A stretch of 64,000 nt of DNA from Streptomyces sp. SolWspMP-5a-2 (GCF_900091845.1 NZ_FMCI01000175.1:54521-118520), one strand, 5' to 3'; shown: positions 29,892 through 39,099, numbered from the stretch's first letter. Notes: generated by a model from the letters alone, not told the origin. Numbers and translations: made by a program.

Positions 29892-30905
29892 TCACCTCGC
29901 CGTGCCGTCCTGGGCCTGCGCGGCGAGCGCCGCCGCCTCCTTCTCCGGGGCGAGCCCGATCCCCGCGCCCCACGGCGGCTCCGCGGAGTCCAGGGAGCGC
30001 AGCCAGGCCCAGGTGTCGGCGACGGTCTCCGTCACGGGGCGGCAGACCAGCCCGGCCGCGACCGCGCGCGAGACGTCCGCCGAGTGCAGCGCGTCGTGCT
30101 CCGCGCTGCCCGGCGCCACCCACACCGGCAGCTCCGTCCAGGGCGAGATCCCGGCGTCCAGCACGGCCCGCGGCGGGGTCCAGACGAACTCGGGCCGCGC
30201 GCCCGTCACCGCCGCGCAGGCGTCGAGCAGCCCGCCCATGGTGGTGTGCCCCGGCTCGCTGATCAGGTTGTACGGCCCGCTCGTCCCGCGCTCCAGCGCG
30301 TCAAGGGTCCACCCGGCGAGGTCGCGCGCGTCCACGTACTGGAGCGGCAGCGCGCGCGGGCCCGGCGCGAGCAGCGGGCCGCCGCGCGCGACCCGGGTCA
30401 GCCACCAGGGCAGCCTGCCGACGTTCTCGTGCGGGCCGAGGATCAGCCCGGCCCGCACCAGCAGCGAACGGTCCGCGCCGAAGGCGTCCAGCACGGCCAG
30501 CTCACCGCCCCGCTTGTCCCGCGCGTAGTCGGTGGCGTCGGCGTCCGCGCTCGCGCCCCCGACGAGGGGCGCGTCCTCCGTGTACCCGGCGGGCGGCGAC
30601 CAGGCGTACACCGAGCAGCTGGACACGTACGCGTACCGTCCGGCCCGCCCGCGCAGGGACCTGGCCGCGTCCCGCACCACCCGCGGGGCGCCCTTCCAGG
30701 TGTCGACGACGGCGTCCCAGGGGCCGCCCGCGTCGAGGGAGCCGAGGCCGCCGGGGGCGGTGCGGTCACCGCGCAGGGTCCGCGCCCCGGCCGGGGCGGG
30801 CCGCCGTCCCCGGTTGAGGACGGTCACCTCCCAGCCGCGCCCCACGGCGCCCGCCACGAGGGCCCGTCCCACGAACTCCGTCCCGCCCAGCACCAGAAGC
30901 CTCAT
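29892..30905 (-). CDS. NAD-dependent epimerase/dehydratase-type (extended SDR) protein
   Basis: A 337-residue Rossmann-fold protein. The N-terminal nucleotide-binding motif LVLGGTEFVGRALV (GxxxxVG variant of GxxGxxG) starts at residue 3. The SDR-like YARDKRGGE (YxxxK) supplies the catalytic Tyr-Lys, and the family LxxRxGLILGPHEN stretch is visible. It resembles reductases acting on sugar-nucleotide or isoflavone-like substrates, though the substrate is unknown. The ATG at 30905 begins the nucleotide-binding motif, supporting the start. It stands alone between a large intergenic region and the regulator gene. Confidence 0.87.
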   Translation of the reverse strand: MRLLVLGGTEFVGRALVAGAVGRGWEVTVLNRGRRPAPAGARTLRGDRTAPGGLGSLDAGGPWDAVVDTWKGAPRVVRDAARSLRGRAGRYAYVSSCSVYAWSPPAGYTEDAPLVGGASADADATDYARDKRGGELAVLDAFGADRSLLVRAGLILGPHENVGRLPWWLTRVARGGPLLAPGPRALPLQYVDARDLAGWTLDALERGTSGPYNLISEPGHTTMGGLLDACAAVTGARPEFVWTPPRAVLDAGISPWTELPVWVAPGSAEHDALHSADVSRAVAAGLVCRPVTETVADTWAWLRSLDSAEPPWGAGIGLAPEKEAAALAAQAQDGTAR

Positions 30906-31008
30906 GGGGAGGACTCTGCCCGCCGGGAGCCGGACGGGGAACGGGGATCTGCCGACGGCAGACCCCCGGGGTACCTCCCGGCACCGGCGGACCGGCCCGG
31001 GGCGGGCG

Positions 31009-31614
31009 TCAACGCCCCGTCGGCGGCGTGTACTTGTAGCCGACCCGGCGGACCGTCTGGATGGTGCGGCGGTGCTCGGCGCCCAGCTTGCGGCGCAGCC
31101 GGGCGATGTGGACGTCGACCGTGCGGCCGTCGCCGACGTGCCCGTAGCCCCACACCGTGGTCACCAACTGGTCGCGGGTGTGCACCCGGTGCGGGTGCTC
31201 GACCAGGTGGGCGAGCAGCTCGAACTCCAGGTAGGTGAGGTCGAGGGGGCGTCCGTCGACCGAGACGGTGCGCCGGACGGTGTCGATGCGCACCAGCGGG
31301 TCGCCGGTCCCGGCGGCGTCGGCGGGCTCGGTGGCGTCGGCGGGCTCGGTGGCGGCGGGCTCGACCACCGCGACCGGCGGGAACGGCGGCCGCTGGTCGG
31401 CGGGGACCAGGACCAGGTAGCCGATCATCGGCGGCTGGCCGGGCAGCGTCGGCAGGGTGTGCTGCGGCGCGGGCAGCCAGGTGGCGCCCGGCGGCAGGAA
31501 GTCCGTCACGTCGACGGTCTCGTCACGGTCGACGGCGCGCAGCCGGTGCCGGGCGGCGGTCGCCGGGGAGACGGGGGAGGGGGCGGCGGAGGAGAGAGAA
31601 CGAGTGGTCGCCAT
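31009..31614 (-). CDS. glnRII: OmpR-type winged-helix regulator, probable GlnRII
   Basis: A 201-residue protein with a C-terminal OmpR/PhoB DNA-binding domain (about residues 107-198): LTYLEFELLAHLVEHPHRVH, then GRTVDVHIARLRRKLG and RRVGYKYTPP. The N-terminal half has no receiver domain phosphorylation Asp and is proline/alanine-rich. In S. coelicolor a GlnRII regulator is encoded close to glnII and binds glnA, glnII and amtB promoters; from position I assign this as its counterpart, but OmpR-type paralogues with similar tails are numerous. It is separated from glnII by 394 bp containing only a terminator. Confidence 0.65.
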   Translation of the reverse strand: MATTRSLSSAAPSPVSPATAARHRLRAVDRDETVDVTDFLPPGATWLPAPQHTLPTLPGQPPMIGYLVLVPADQRPPFPPVAVVEPAATEPADATEPADAAGTGDPLVRIDTVRRTVSVDGRPLDLTYLEFELLAHLVEHPHRVHTRDQLVTTVWGYGHVGDGRTVDVHIARLRRKLGAEHRRTIQTVRRVGYKYTPPTGR

Positions 31615-31956
31615 GAGACGTCAGCTCTTTCGCGCGAGGAGTTCGTCGGGAGGTTCGACGCCCCGAGTTCGTGGTCGGGGTCCGTCGAGGGACGTACGTC
31701 GTGTCGCGTCGGCCGAAGACCGGGGTTACGGCGTCAGAGGGCCGGCGCGTTCGTCGCGCGGCAACACACCCGGTCGAAGTCGTGGTGCTGACGGGAAGGC
31801 CAGAACGGCTCCAGGTCATGGCGACCCGTCGCACCGCACTGCTGGAAGCTGGCCATGAGCCCATTGAAGCAGACGGCGGCCCGGGACAGGACCCTCCTCT
31901 CACGGGTTGGACGCCTTCTCGGCGCGAACCGGCCGCCGTCCCGCCCGGGGACGACG

Positions 31957-31993
31957 CGCAGGGGCGCCCGCCGTCGTGGCGGACGCCCCTGCG
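31957..31993 (-). terminator. Terminator after glnII
   Basis: Arms CGCAGGGGCG and CGCCCCTGCG, with further pairing of CCGCC and GGCGG inside, lie 15 bp after the glnII stop. The remaining region 31615-31956 shows no gene. Confidence 0.85.
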
Positions 31994-32008
31994 GTGGACC
32001 GGGACGGA

Positions 32009-33037
32009 TCAGACCTGCCCGGCCTTCTCCAGCGCCGTGCAGCAGGTGTCCACGATGAGCCGGGTCACCAGGTACGGGTCGACGTTGGCGTTGGGACGGC
32101 GGTCCTCGATGTACCCCTTGCCGTCCTTCTCGACCTGCCACGGGATGCGGACCGAGGCACCGCGGTCGGAGACGCCGTAGGAGTACTCGTTCCACGGGGC
32201 CGTCTCGTGCAGGCCGGTCAGGCGGTCGTCGATGCCCGCGCCGTAGTTCTTGACGTGGTCGAGCGGCTTGGAGCCCTCGCCGAGCGACTCGCACGCGGTG
32301 ATGATCGCGTCGTAGCCCTCGCGCATCGCCTTGGTGGAGAAGTTGGTGTGCGCGCCCGCGCCGTTCCAGTCGCCCTTCACCGGCTTGGGGTCGAGCGTCG
32401 CGGAGACGCCGAAGTCCTCGGCGGTGCGGTAAAGCAGCCAGCGGGCCACCCACAGGTGGTCGGAGACCTCCAGCGGGGAGACGGGGCCGACCTGGAACTC
32501 CCACTGGCCCGGCATGACCTCGGCGTTGATGCCGGAGATCGCCAGGCCCGCCTTGAGGCAGTTGTCCAGGTGCGCCTCGACGACGTCGCGGCCGAAGATC
32601 TCGTCGGCGCCGACACCGCAGTAGTAGCCGCCCTGCGGGGCCGGGAAGCCGCCCTTGGGGAAGCCGAGCGGGTAGCCGTCCTGGAAGAACGTGTACTCCT
32701 GCTCGATGCCGAAGACCGGCTCCTGCGCGGCGAACCGCTGCGCCACCTCGGCCAGCGCGGCACGGGTGTTGGAGACGTGCGGCGTGAAGTCGGTGTTCTG
32801 CACCTCGCACAGGACCAGGACGTCGTCGCCGCCGCGGATCGGGTCGGGGCAGGTGAAGACCGGCTGGAGCACGCGGTCCGAGGCGTGGCCCTCGGCCTGG
32901 TTGGTCGAGGAGCCGTCGAAGCCCCAGATCGGCAGGTCGGCGCCCTTGGCTGAGTCGTCAAGAATCTTCGTCTTGGAACGGAGCTTGGCCGTCGGCTCGG
33001 TGCCGTCGATCCAGATGTACTCAGCCTTGAAGCTCAC
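32009..33037 (-). CDS. glnII: Glutamine synthetase type II (eukaryote-like)
   Basis: A 342-residue class II glutamine synthetase: ATP + glutamate + ammonia to glutamine in the cytoplasm. Conserved regions are visible: IWGFDGSSTNQA near residue 45, MPGQWEFQVGP and GAGAHTNFSTK. The length matches Streptomyces GlnII. The GTG at 33037 with AAGGA upstream gives the family N-terminus (SFKAEYIWIDG); the longer frame upstream is spurious. Class II enzymes lack the adenylylation tyrosine of GlnA. A GlnR-type box lies about 100 bp upstream. Confidence 0.97.
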   Translation of the reverse strand: MSFKAEYIWIDGTEPTAKLRSKTKILDDSAKGADLPIWGFDGSSTNQAEGHASDRVLQPVFTCPDPIRGGDDVLVLCEVQNTDFTPHVSNTRAALAEVAQRFAAQEPVFGIEQEYTFFQDGYPLGFPKGGFPAPQGGYYCGVGADEIFGRDVVEAHLDNCLKAGLAISGINAEVMPGQWEFQVGPVSPLEVSDHLWVARWLLYRTAEDFGVSATLDPKPVKGDWNGAGAHTNFSTKAMREGYDAIITACESLGEGSKPLDHVKNYGAGIDDRLTGLHETAPWNEYSYGVSDRGASVRIPWQVEKDGKGYIEDRRPNANVDPYLVTRLIVDTCCTALEKAGQV

Positions 33038-33139
33038 GGGGCCACATCCTTCGGGGTGTCTCTGGGCGCGGTCGCGGATGACGCGGCGCTGCGGCGCCCT
33101 GGGCGCCGCGTTCGATGCCGGGCAGCCTGTCAACAGGCG

Positions 33140-33177
33140 ATTTCCCGGCCATTGCCCGAAGATGAACCCCGTGTTAC
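33140..33177 (-). promoter_or_regulatory. Candidate GlnR box upstream of glnII
   Basis: Read toward glnII, the order is GTAAC-n6-TTCAT-n6-GCAAT-n6-GAAAT. The outer half-sites match the GlnR consensus and the spacing is exact; the two inner ones are weak. GlnR control of glnII is known in Streptomyces. Confidence 0.65.
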
Positions 33178-33223
33178 CCGGTGGCGATGTGGCCCGATTC
33201 ACGCGGTGCGGCCCCGTACGCAC

Positions 33224-33259
33224 GGATCCCGCCGTTCCTGGCCGGGAACGGCGGGATCC
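33224..33259 (-). terminator. Terminator after the small secreted protein gene
   Basis: A long palindrome, GGATCCCGCCGTTCC against GGAACGGCGGGATCC, lies downstream of the gene ending at 33291. Confidence 0.85.
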
Positions 33260-33290
33260 ATGGCTCACCGGTCGACTGCGTCCCGGGACC

Positions 33291-33980
33291 TCACCCCACC
33301 TTCTCGATCAGGGCCCGGCGGATCAGGAACTTGCCGGGCTCCCGCACCTGCTCGAAGGCCGCGTCGTTCAGCAGCGCGCAACTCCCGGAGACCGACGTGA
33401 CCTTCACCGTCGTGGACTTGTTGTTGTCCAGGTTGGTGACCTTCAGCGTCGTCCCGGCCGGGAACTGGTTGCTGGACGCGGCGGGCGCGCCGCCCTCCCC
33501 GGAGAGGGTGACGGTCGAGCCCACGCACACCTGCTGCGCGGAACCGGCGGGCGCGTCCGGCGCGGCGGGCGCGGACTGCGCCGGGGGCTGCGCGGTCTGC
33601 TGACCGCCCTGCGACCCCTGGTCCTGCGGGGCGGGCTGGGACGGCTGCGCGGGCTGGGAGTCCTGAGCCGACTCCCCAACTGCGCAACCGGACGCCTGCT
33701 GCTGGACCTTGATCTGCGCGATCACCGCTTCCCGGTTCGCGATCCGGGCCTCGGACTGCGCGTCGGGCGCGGCCCGCTGCCCGTCGATGAACGACTGGTT
33801 GTTGCCGAGGGCGGTGGCGAGGCCCTGGCAGACGACGGAGTCCGCGGCGGACAGCGTCCGCGGGCTCTGCGAGGCGTTCGAGGTGCTCGCCATGGCGAAG
33901 GCGCCGCCTCCGGCGACCGCGGCCGCGCCCACGAGCAGGGCGACCGTCTTCTTCGTGCCGAGCGTTCTCCTGCGCGACAT
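33291..33980 (-). CDS. Secreted conserved hypothetical protein
   Basis: A 229-residue exported protein with a basic N-terminus (SRRRTLGTKK) and a hydrophobic stretch at about 12-30, probably a signal peptide or anchor. Residues 40-100 are helical with two cysteines; a Gln/Pro/Ala-rich disordered linker spans about 103-145; the C-terminal 80 residues form a small beta domain with two further cysteines. Its overall plan, helical head plus disordered linker plus small domain, echoes the DUF1996 gene 4 kb away. No function is assigned. Confidence 0.8.
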   Translation of the reverse strand: MSRRRTLGTKKTVALLVGAAAVAGGGAFAMASTSNASQSPRTLSAADSVVCQGLATALGNNQSFIDGQRAAPDAQSEARIANREAVIAQIKVQQQASGCAVGESAQDSQPAQPSQPAPQDQGSQGGQQTAQPPAQSAPAAPDAPAGSAQQVCVGSTVTLSGEGGAPAASSNQFPAGTTLKVTNLDNNKSTTVKVTSVSGSCALLNDAAFEQVREPGKFLIRRALIEKVG

Positions 33981-34230
33981 GCGCGCCTCCTCAAGGGATC
34001 GGGGAGCGTACGTCGCTAGGTACGGGATACCGAACGGAGTTGCTCAGCCGACCCACAGGGAGCTGAAGTGGCTTATGTCACAGGAGAGTTGCGGCCGGAT
34101 GACGGACGGGCGGTACGCGGTGCGCGGCCCCCCCCGTGCCCCCCGTGCCCCCCCGTGCCGCCGCGCGTCGCCGCGGGAGCGGGCACCGACCGGTCGGGAC
34201 GGGGGAGGACGCCGACCGGTCGGCGGTCGG

Positions 34231-34563
34231 TCACTCCGGGTGGGCCAGAGCCGCCTTCTGGAGCTGCACCGCGGCCAGCAGGGTCAGCCGCGGCTCCGCC
34301 TGGCGCAGCGCGCGCACCGCCCTGACGGAGTCGATCTCGCCGTCGTACCCGGCCTCGGCCAGCCGCGCCCGCACCCAGTCGGCGCGCACCCGGTCGTCGC
34401 TGACGCCCGCCGCGGCCTCGGCGAGGGCGACGGCGCGTTCGAGCCCCGCCCGCTCCTCGGGCGCCGCGCCGTCCAGCGCGGCGCGCAGGGCCGCGGCGAT
34501 CGGTCCGGCCTCCCGGATCACCAGCACGACGTCCGACTTCTCGCTCGGTCTCAGGATGCTCAT
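34231..34563 (-). CDS. Conserved hypothetical protein, 110 residues
   Basis: A short, mostly helical acidic protein (SILRPSEKSDVVLVIREAGP, VRADWVRARLAEAGYDGEID). The length and helix content suggest a small cytoplasmic scaffold or regulator; I recognise no domain. Start at 34563 is favoured by a GGCGGG stretch upstream; an in-frame ATG at 34575 adds four residues. It stands alone. Confidence 0.72.
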   Translation of the reverse strand: MSILRPSEKSDVVLVIREAGPIAAALRAALDGAAPEERAGLERAVALAEAAAGVSDDRVRADWVRARLAEAGYDGEIDSVRAVRALRQAEPRLTLLAAVQLQKAALAHPE

Positions 34564-34917
34564 CACACCCGCCATGGTCGCCCGGTCGGCGGGCGCTCGG
34601 CAGATGATTTGAGCGACTTCAGAGGTTCGTGGTCCGGTGCGGGACGCCGCCGCCCGGCGACGCCCCCGACTCCACCGCACGACGGCACGCGAATCGTGGG
34701 TGTTCGATTTATCGGCGCGTCTCCTGGGGTGCGTCTTGCTGCTGGGAAATGCCTGCAACTCCCGCCCTCACCAGGCGATTTACCCCCTCTGTGGACCCCC
34801 CGATTGTCAGTGGCGGGCAGTAGAATGGAGGAAGTGTTCGAGACGATCGCCGGGTGCGTCGAAGCCGATCCGGCCGCCGTGCCCGGCCCGCACCCTGACC
34901 GCAACAGGAGGACGCCC

Positions 34918-35232
34918 GTGCCCGCAGCCGCGCTGACACCGAAGCCGTCGCCCACCCAGTCCACCGTCCGGCACCCGCTGCCGCTCGACCTGCCGTACGC
35001 CCCCGTGCCGAAGCGGCCGCTGCCCGCCGGACGGCCGCGCGAGTGGTACCTCGACCACAACCGCCGCCTGAAGGCGATGCGGCTCGCCATCGCCCTGCTC
35101 GACCTGGGCGTCTACCTGCCCGTCCAGGCCCGTGACGAGACGATCCGCGGCGCCGCCGAACTGATCGGCGTACGCCCGCCGTCGGTCACCACGTGCCACA
35201 TGGTGCGGGCCCTGATGCGCTACTCCCGCTGA
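34918..35232 (+). CDS. Conserved hypothetical protein, 104 residues
   Basis: A small basic protein. I start it at GTG 34918 because of a strong AGGAGG five to seven bases upstream; the open frame runs back to an ATG at 34825, where the sequence looks like a promoter (TAGAAT) and not coding. The C-terminal 60 residues are helical (HNRRLKAMRLAIALLDLGVY, then LIGVRPPSVTTCHMVRALMR) with an HTH-like feel. Function unknown. Confidence 0.75.
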   Translation: MPAAALTPKPSPTQSTVRHPLPLDLPYAPVPKRPLPAGRPREWYLDHNRRLKAMRLAIALLDLGVYLPVQARDETIRGAAELIGVRPPSVTTCHMVRALMRYSR

Positions 35233-35392
35233 CCCACGCCCTTCCGCGCCCCGCCGTCCCCGCCACCGGCTCACCCGGACGGCGGGCCCGGCGTGCGCCC
35301 GCCGTCCCCGCGGCCTTGACTGCGGACAGGAGGCGCGCGGCGGGAGGTCCGATGGGACGGCGACGGAGACGAGGTGTCCTGGGCGGACGGCG

Positions 35393-36742
35393 GTGGCGGG
35401 CGTGAGCACGCCCGCCGGACGCGCCGAGCGCGGCAGGGCCGCCCGCAAACGGGTCCGCCGCTCCGCGCACGCCGACTGGCTCGCCCCCGTCGGCCGCCGC
35501 GACCCCGTCGCCGTCCTCGAACGCCAGGGGCGGGACAGGCTCGGCGAGTTGCTGCCCATCCGGTACGGGCGGATGGCGGTGTCGCCGTTCGCGTTCCTGC
35601 GCGGCGCCGCCGCCGTGATGGCCGCCGACCTCGCGTCCCGCCCGCACACCGGACTCACCGTCCAGCTCTGCGGCGACGCCCACCTGCTCAACTTCGGCCT
35701 CTACGCCTCACCGGAACGCACCCTCCTCTTCGACCTCAACGACTTCGACGAGACCTTCCCCGGCCCCTTCGAGTGGGACGTCGCCCGGCTCGCCGCCTCC
35801 GTGGCCGTCGCCGCACGGGAGAACGGGCACCCCGAGGCCAAGGTCCGCCGGACGGTCGTCGCCACCGTCGCCGCCTACCGCACCGGCATGCGCCACCTGG
35901 CGGGCCTCGGCGAGCTCGCCGTCTGGTACGAGCGCGTCGACGCCGGGAGCCTGCCCGCGCTGGCCCGCTCCGCGCGCCGCCGCCGCGAGGTCGCCGCCAG
36001 CCTCACCCGGGCCCGTCGCCGCACCAGCATCCAGGCGCTGGGCAAGCTCACCGAGACCGTCGACGGGCGCCGCCGCATCATCCGCGACCCGCCGCTCCTG
36101 CAACCCGCGGGCATCTCCGACATGGCCGCGCTGCGCAAGATCTTCAGCGACTACCGGTCCACCCTCGCCGAGGAGCGCCGCCTGCTCCTGGACCGCTACC
36201 GGTTCGTCGACGCGGCCCGCAAGGTCGTCGGCGTCGGCAGCGTCGGCACCCGCTGCTTCATCGTCCTCCTGGCCGGACGGGACGGCGACGACCCGCTCTT
36301 CCTCCAGATCAAGGAGGCCGGCCGGTCCGTCCTGGAGGAACACCTGCCGTCCGGCCCCTACGTGCACCCGGGCCGCCGGGTGGTGGCCGGGCAGCGGCTG
36401 CTCCAGGCGGCGGGCGACATCTTCCTCGGCTGGACGACGGGACCCCAGGGCCGGTCGTTCTACTGGCGCCAGCTGCGCGACATGAAGGGCTCCGCCGAGG
36501 TCGCCGGGATGAGCCCGCCCGACCTGCTGGGGTACGCGCGGCTGTGCGGGACGGTCCTGGCGCGGGCCCACGCCCGCTCGGGCGACCGCATCGCGATCGC
36601 CGCGTACCTGGGCGGCTCCGACACCTTCGACCAGGCCGTCGCCGACTTCGCGCTCCGGTACGCCGACCAGACCGCCGCCGACCACGCGGCGCTCGGCGCG
36701 GCCGTCACCGCGGGCGTGCTCCCGGCGTCCCCGGACGGCTGA
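35393..36742 (+). CDS. DUF2252-family protein
   Basis: A 449-residue protein of the DUF2252 family, which has a protein-kinase-like fold. Features include the arginine-rich N-terminus, RYGRMAVSPFAFLRGAA, VQLCGDAHLLNFGLY, FDLNDFDETFPGPFEWD and, late, LGYARLCGTVLARAHARSGD. The HxxN and DxD-type residues in these motifs resemble the catalytic and metal sites of aminoglycoside-phosphotransferase-like kinases; substrate unknown. It starts at GTG 35393 or 35402. Downstream is a repeat-rich gap and then a convergent gene. Confidence 0.88.
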   Translation: MAGVSTPAGRAERGRAARKRVRRSAHADWLAPVGRRDPVAVLERQGRDRLGELLPIRYGRMAVSPFAFLRGAAAVMAADLASRPHTGLTVQLCGDAHLLNFGLYASPERTLLFDLNDFDETFPGPFEWDVARLAASVAVAARENGHPEAKVRRTVVATVAAYRTGMRHLAGLGELAVWYERVDAGSLPALARSARRRREVAASLTRARRRTSIQALGKLTETVDGRRRIIRDPPLLQPAGISDMAALRKIFSDYRSTLAEERRLLLDRYRFVDAARKVVGVGSVGTRCFIVLLAGRDGDDPLFLQIKEAGRSVLEEHLPSGPYVHPGRRVVAGQRLLQAAGDIFLGWTTGPQGRSFYWRQLRDMKGSAEVAGMSPPDLLGYARLCGTVLARAHARSGDRIAIAAYLGGSDTFDQAVADFALRYADQTAADHAALGAAVTAGVLPASPDG

Positions 36743-37000
36743 ACGCCGGACGGGTCCGGGTGGGGCGCCCCCGGGCGGCTGTACGCCGGACGGGTCCGGG
36801 CGCCCCCGGGCGGCTGAACGCCGGACGGGTCCGGGCGTCCCCGGGCGGCCGAACGCCGGACGGGTGCAGGGGGCCGCGCCGGTGCAGAGGGCGGGCCGGT
36901 TCGGAGGCCGCGCCGGTTCGGAGGGCGGGCGGGATCGAAGGCCGGGCCGGTTCGGAGGGCGGGCGGGTTCAGAGGCCGGGCGGGTTCGGAGGGCGGGCGG
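36741..37000. repeat. Two adjoining G+C-rich repeat families
   Basis: Four copies of a unit with GAACGCCGGACGGGTCCGGG start at 36741, 36781, 36816 and 36851 (steps 40, 35, 35). They are followed by six or so degenerate copies of an 18-20-bp unit around GGTTCGGAGGGCGGGCGG up to about 37000. They fill the gap between two convergent genes. Non-coding. Confidence 0.85.
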
Positions 37001-37002
37001 AT

Positions 37003-37593
37003 TCAGAGGCCGGGCGCGCCCCACACCGGGAACCACCGGCTGAGGTCCTGCTCCATCCGCAGGTCCTCCCCGAGCGCGGCCTTCACCCGCAGCTCCAGCG
37101 CGTTGTCCCGGCGCTGTCCGCCCCCGGGCAGCGGCGCGAACGGGTAGAAGGTGCCGCGCTTGTACAGGTAGACCAGCGCCATCGACCGGCCCGCCCGGTC
37201 CTGGAACCCGGCCAGCGAGCACAGGAGCTGTGGTCCGAAACCGTTGACCTCCATCGAGCTGTTCACCGCGTGCAGGTCGTTGACCAGCATCGGGAGCTGC
37301 TCGGGGGAGCGGTGGGAGACCAGCCAGGAGTACCCGTACTCGTCCTGGCGCAGCTCCACCGGCGGCCCGTCGCGCTCCGCGTCCGCGTCGAGCAGGGCCT
37401 GGACCTCGCGGTGGGTCTGCTCGAAGGCCGAGCCCTCGACCGTCGCGAAGCAGACCGCGCCGTCCCCGGTGGGCGTGAAACCGGCCGCGGCCTCCAGGGT
37501 CACGGCCGCCGACGGCAGCGCGAAGAGCTGGTCGAGATCCGGCAGGGCCGGTTTCGTCCGGCCCAGCAGAATGTCCAGGAACCCCATGCTCAC
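37003..37593 (-). CDS. pspAB: PspA-associated protein PspAB
   Basis: A 196-residue protein matching the actinobacterial PspAB family: GFLDILLGRTKPALPDLDQL at the N-terminus, and YLYKRGTFYPFAPLPGG near the C-terminus. PspAB accompanies phage-shock/PspA systems that watch membrane stress; its exact activity is unknown. Its start (GTG at 37593) overlaps the stop of the upstream htpX by 4 bp, so it is translationally coupled to a membrane protease, which fits a membrane quality-control role. Confidence 0.85.
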   Translation of the reverse strand: MSMGFLDILLGRTKPALPDLDQLFALPSAAVTLEAAAGFTPTGDGAVCFATVEGSAFEQTHREVQALLDADAERDGPPVELRQDEYGYSWLVSHRSPEQLPMLVNDLHAVNSSMEVNGFGPQLLCSLAGFQDRAGRSMALVYLYKRGTFYPFAPLPGGGQRRDNALELRVKAALGEDLRMEQDLSRWFPVWGAPGL

Positions 37594-38504
37594 GCCTTTC
37601 CGGGGGTCGCCGCCTCACCCAGCTCGGCGGAGATCCGCCCGAGCTGGTCGAGCCGCTGCTCCAGGGGCGGGTGGGTCGAGAACAGCCGCGCCATGCCGGG
37701 CTCCTTGCCCAGCGCGGGGGTGAAGTAGAAGGCGTTGAAGGCCTGGGCGGTGCGCAGGTCCTTGCTGGGGATGCGGGCGATGTCGCCGCTGACCTTGGTG
37801 AGCGCCGACGCCAGCGCCGAGGGCCGTCCGGTGAGGAGGGCGGCGGACCGGTCGGCGGCCAGCTCCCGGTACCGGGACAGGGCCCTGATCAGCAGGAAGC
37901 TGAGCGCGTAGACGGCGGCGGAGACCCCGAGCACGGCGGCGAAGACGGCCAGCGTGTTCTGGTCCTTGCGGCCGCGGAACATCGACGAGTAGAACGCGAA
38001 CCGCACCATCAGCCCCGCGATCACGCCGAGGAACGAGGCGACGGTGATCACGGCGACGTCCTTGTGCGCCACGTGCGACAGCTCGTGCGCGAGCACCCCC
38101 TCCAGCTCGGAGGAGTCGAGACGGCGCAGCAGCCCGCTGGTCACGCAGATCACGGCGTTGTTCGGGTTGCGCCCGGTGGCGAACGCGTTCGGCATGTCCA
38201 TCTGGGAGACGGCGACGACCGGCTTCGGCATGTCCGCGACGGCGCACAGCCGGTCGATGACGCCGTGCAGCTCGGGGTACTCCTCGCGCTCCACGACCCG
38301 CCCGTGCATGGCGAACAGCGCGATCCGGTCGGAGAACCAGTACTGGCAGCCCAGCAGGACCGCCGCGATCACGACGACCAGGACCCAGGACTTCAGCAAC
38401 ACGATCAGCGCGGCCATGAACGCCACGTACAGGAGCCCGAGCAGGAACAGGGTGACCCCCATCCGCACCGTCAGGCGCCGATCGCTCCGGAAGCGGCTCT
38501 GCAT
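37590..38504 (-). CDS. htpX: HtpX-type membrane zinc metalloprotease
   Basis: A 304-residue M48B protease. Two N-terminal membrane helices precede the catalytic HExxH in VLAHELSHVAHKD (about residue 137); two more helices follow, and the third zinc ligand is the Glu in RYRELAADRSA. The family SxMDMPNAFATGRNP stretch is present. It degrades damaged membrane proteins. ATG at 38504 is preferred; GTG at 38513 is possible. It is the first gene of a two-gene unit with pspAB. Confidence 0.92.
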   Translation of the reverse strand: MQSRFRSDRRLTVRMGVTLFLLGLLYVAFMAALIVLLKSWVLVVVIAAVLLGCQYWFSDRIALFAMHGRVVEREEYPELHGVIDRLCAVADMPKPVVAVSQMDMPNAFATGRNPNNAVICVTSGLLRRLDSSELEGVLAHELSHVAHKDVAVITVASFLGVIAGLMVRFAFYSSMFRGRKDQNTLAVFAAVLGVSAAVYALSFLLIRALSRYRELAADRSAALLTGRPSALASALTKVSGDIARIPSKDLRTAQAFNAFYFTPALGKEPGMARLFSTHPPLEQRLDQLGRISAELGEAATPGKA

Positions 38505-38700
38505 CTCGATCACCCCGCAGTCAGGCACTCGTCCCACCGTCCAGTGTGCACCCGGCCACGCCCATGAAGTGGTTGCGATCAGCCCTAGGAGCTGCAAAAG
38601 GTGCCTGTGGATCGCCGCAGCTCAGACCGGTTCCGCAACCGCCCGCCCGCTTCGTGGCGAGCCCGTCCCGCACCCCGCGGCCGGCATCCCTCGGGCCCGC

Positions 38701-38958
38701 CTAGTACGGCGCCCGGAACCGCGCCCACCCCAGCGCGACGACGATCACGGCGACGGTCCCGAGGACGATCACCGTGGACAGCCACGACGACCGGCGCGGG
38801 CCCACCGGATCGGGCCCCGCCCGGAAGGGCTGCGGCCCGGGAGGGTTCTCCTTCCACCGCGCGGCCAGCATCCGGGCCCGCGCCGAGGGCTCCTTGTACG
38901 CGGCCCCGTCGGCCCACCGCAGATCGAACTCCCGCTCCTCGCCGTCCTGCCCACTCAT
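38701..38958 (-). CDS. Small single-pass membrane protein
   Basis: An 85-residue protein: a charged N-terminus (SGQDGEEREFDLRWADG) and one C-terminal transmembrane helix (TVIVLGTVAVIVVALGWAR), with almost no outer tail. A longer frame upstream is shadow. In the ancestral chromosome it would lie directly downstream of glnA; the element has moved glnA 17.6 kb away. Function unknown. Confidence 0.75.
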   Translation of the reverse strand: MSGQDGEEREFDLRWADGAAYKEPSARARMLAARWKENPPGPQPFRAGPDPVGPRRSSWLSTVIVLGTVAVIVVALGWARFRAPY

Positions 38959-39099
38959 CCCGCGCCCCCGTCTCCCCGGCCGACCGTCCGAACAGAACGA
39001 CGATACGGCGCCGCCCCCACCCCGAGAAAAGGGGAACGGAGGCGTCCGGACCCCGCGGGGGTGCCTGCTGGGCCGCCGCGTGCCGGGCGCGCAGACGCC

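Noticed and set aside
33709..34917. The long frame ahead of the gene at 34918
   Set aside because: The first part is antisense to two genes and the last part contains a promoter-like TAGAAT; a clear AGGAGG marks the GTG at 34918.
35374..37728. A 784-codon frame overlapping the DUF2252 gene
   Set aside because: Arg/Pro-rich shadow frame that continues through repeats into an antisense gene.
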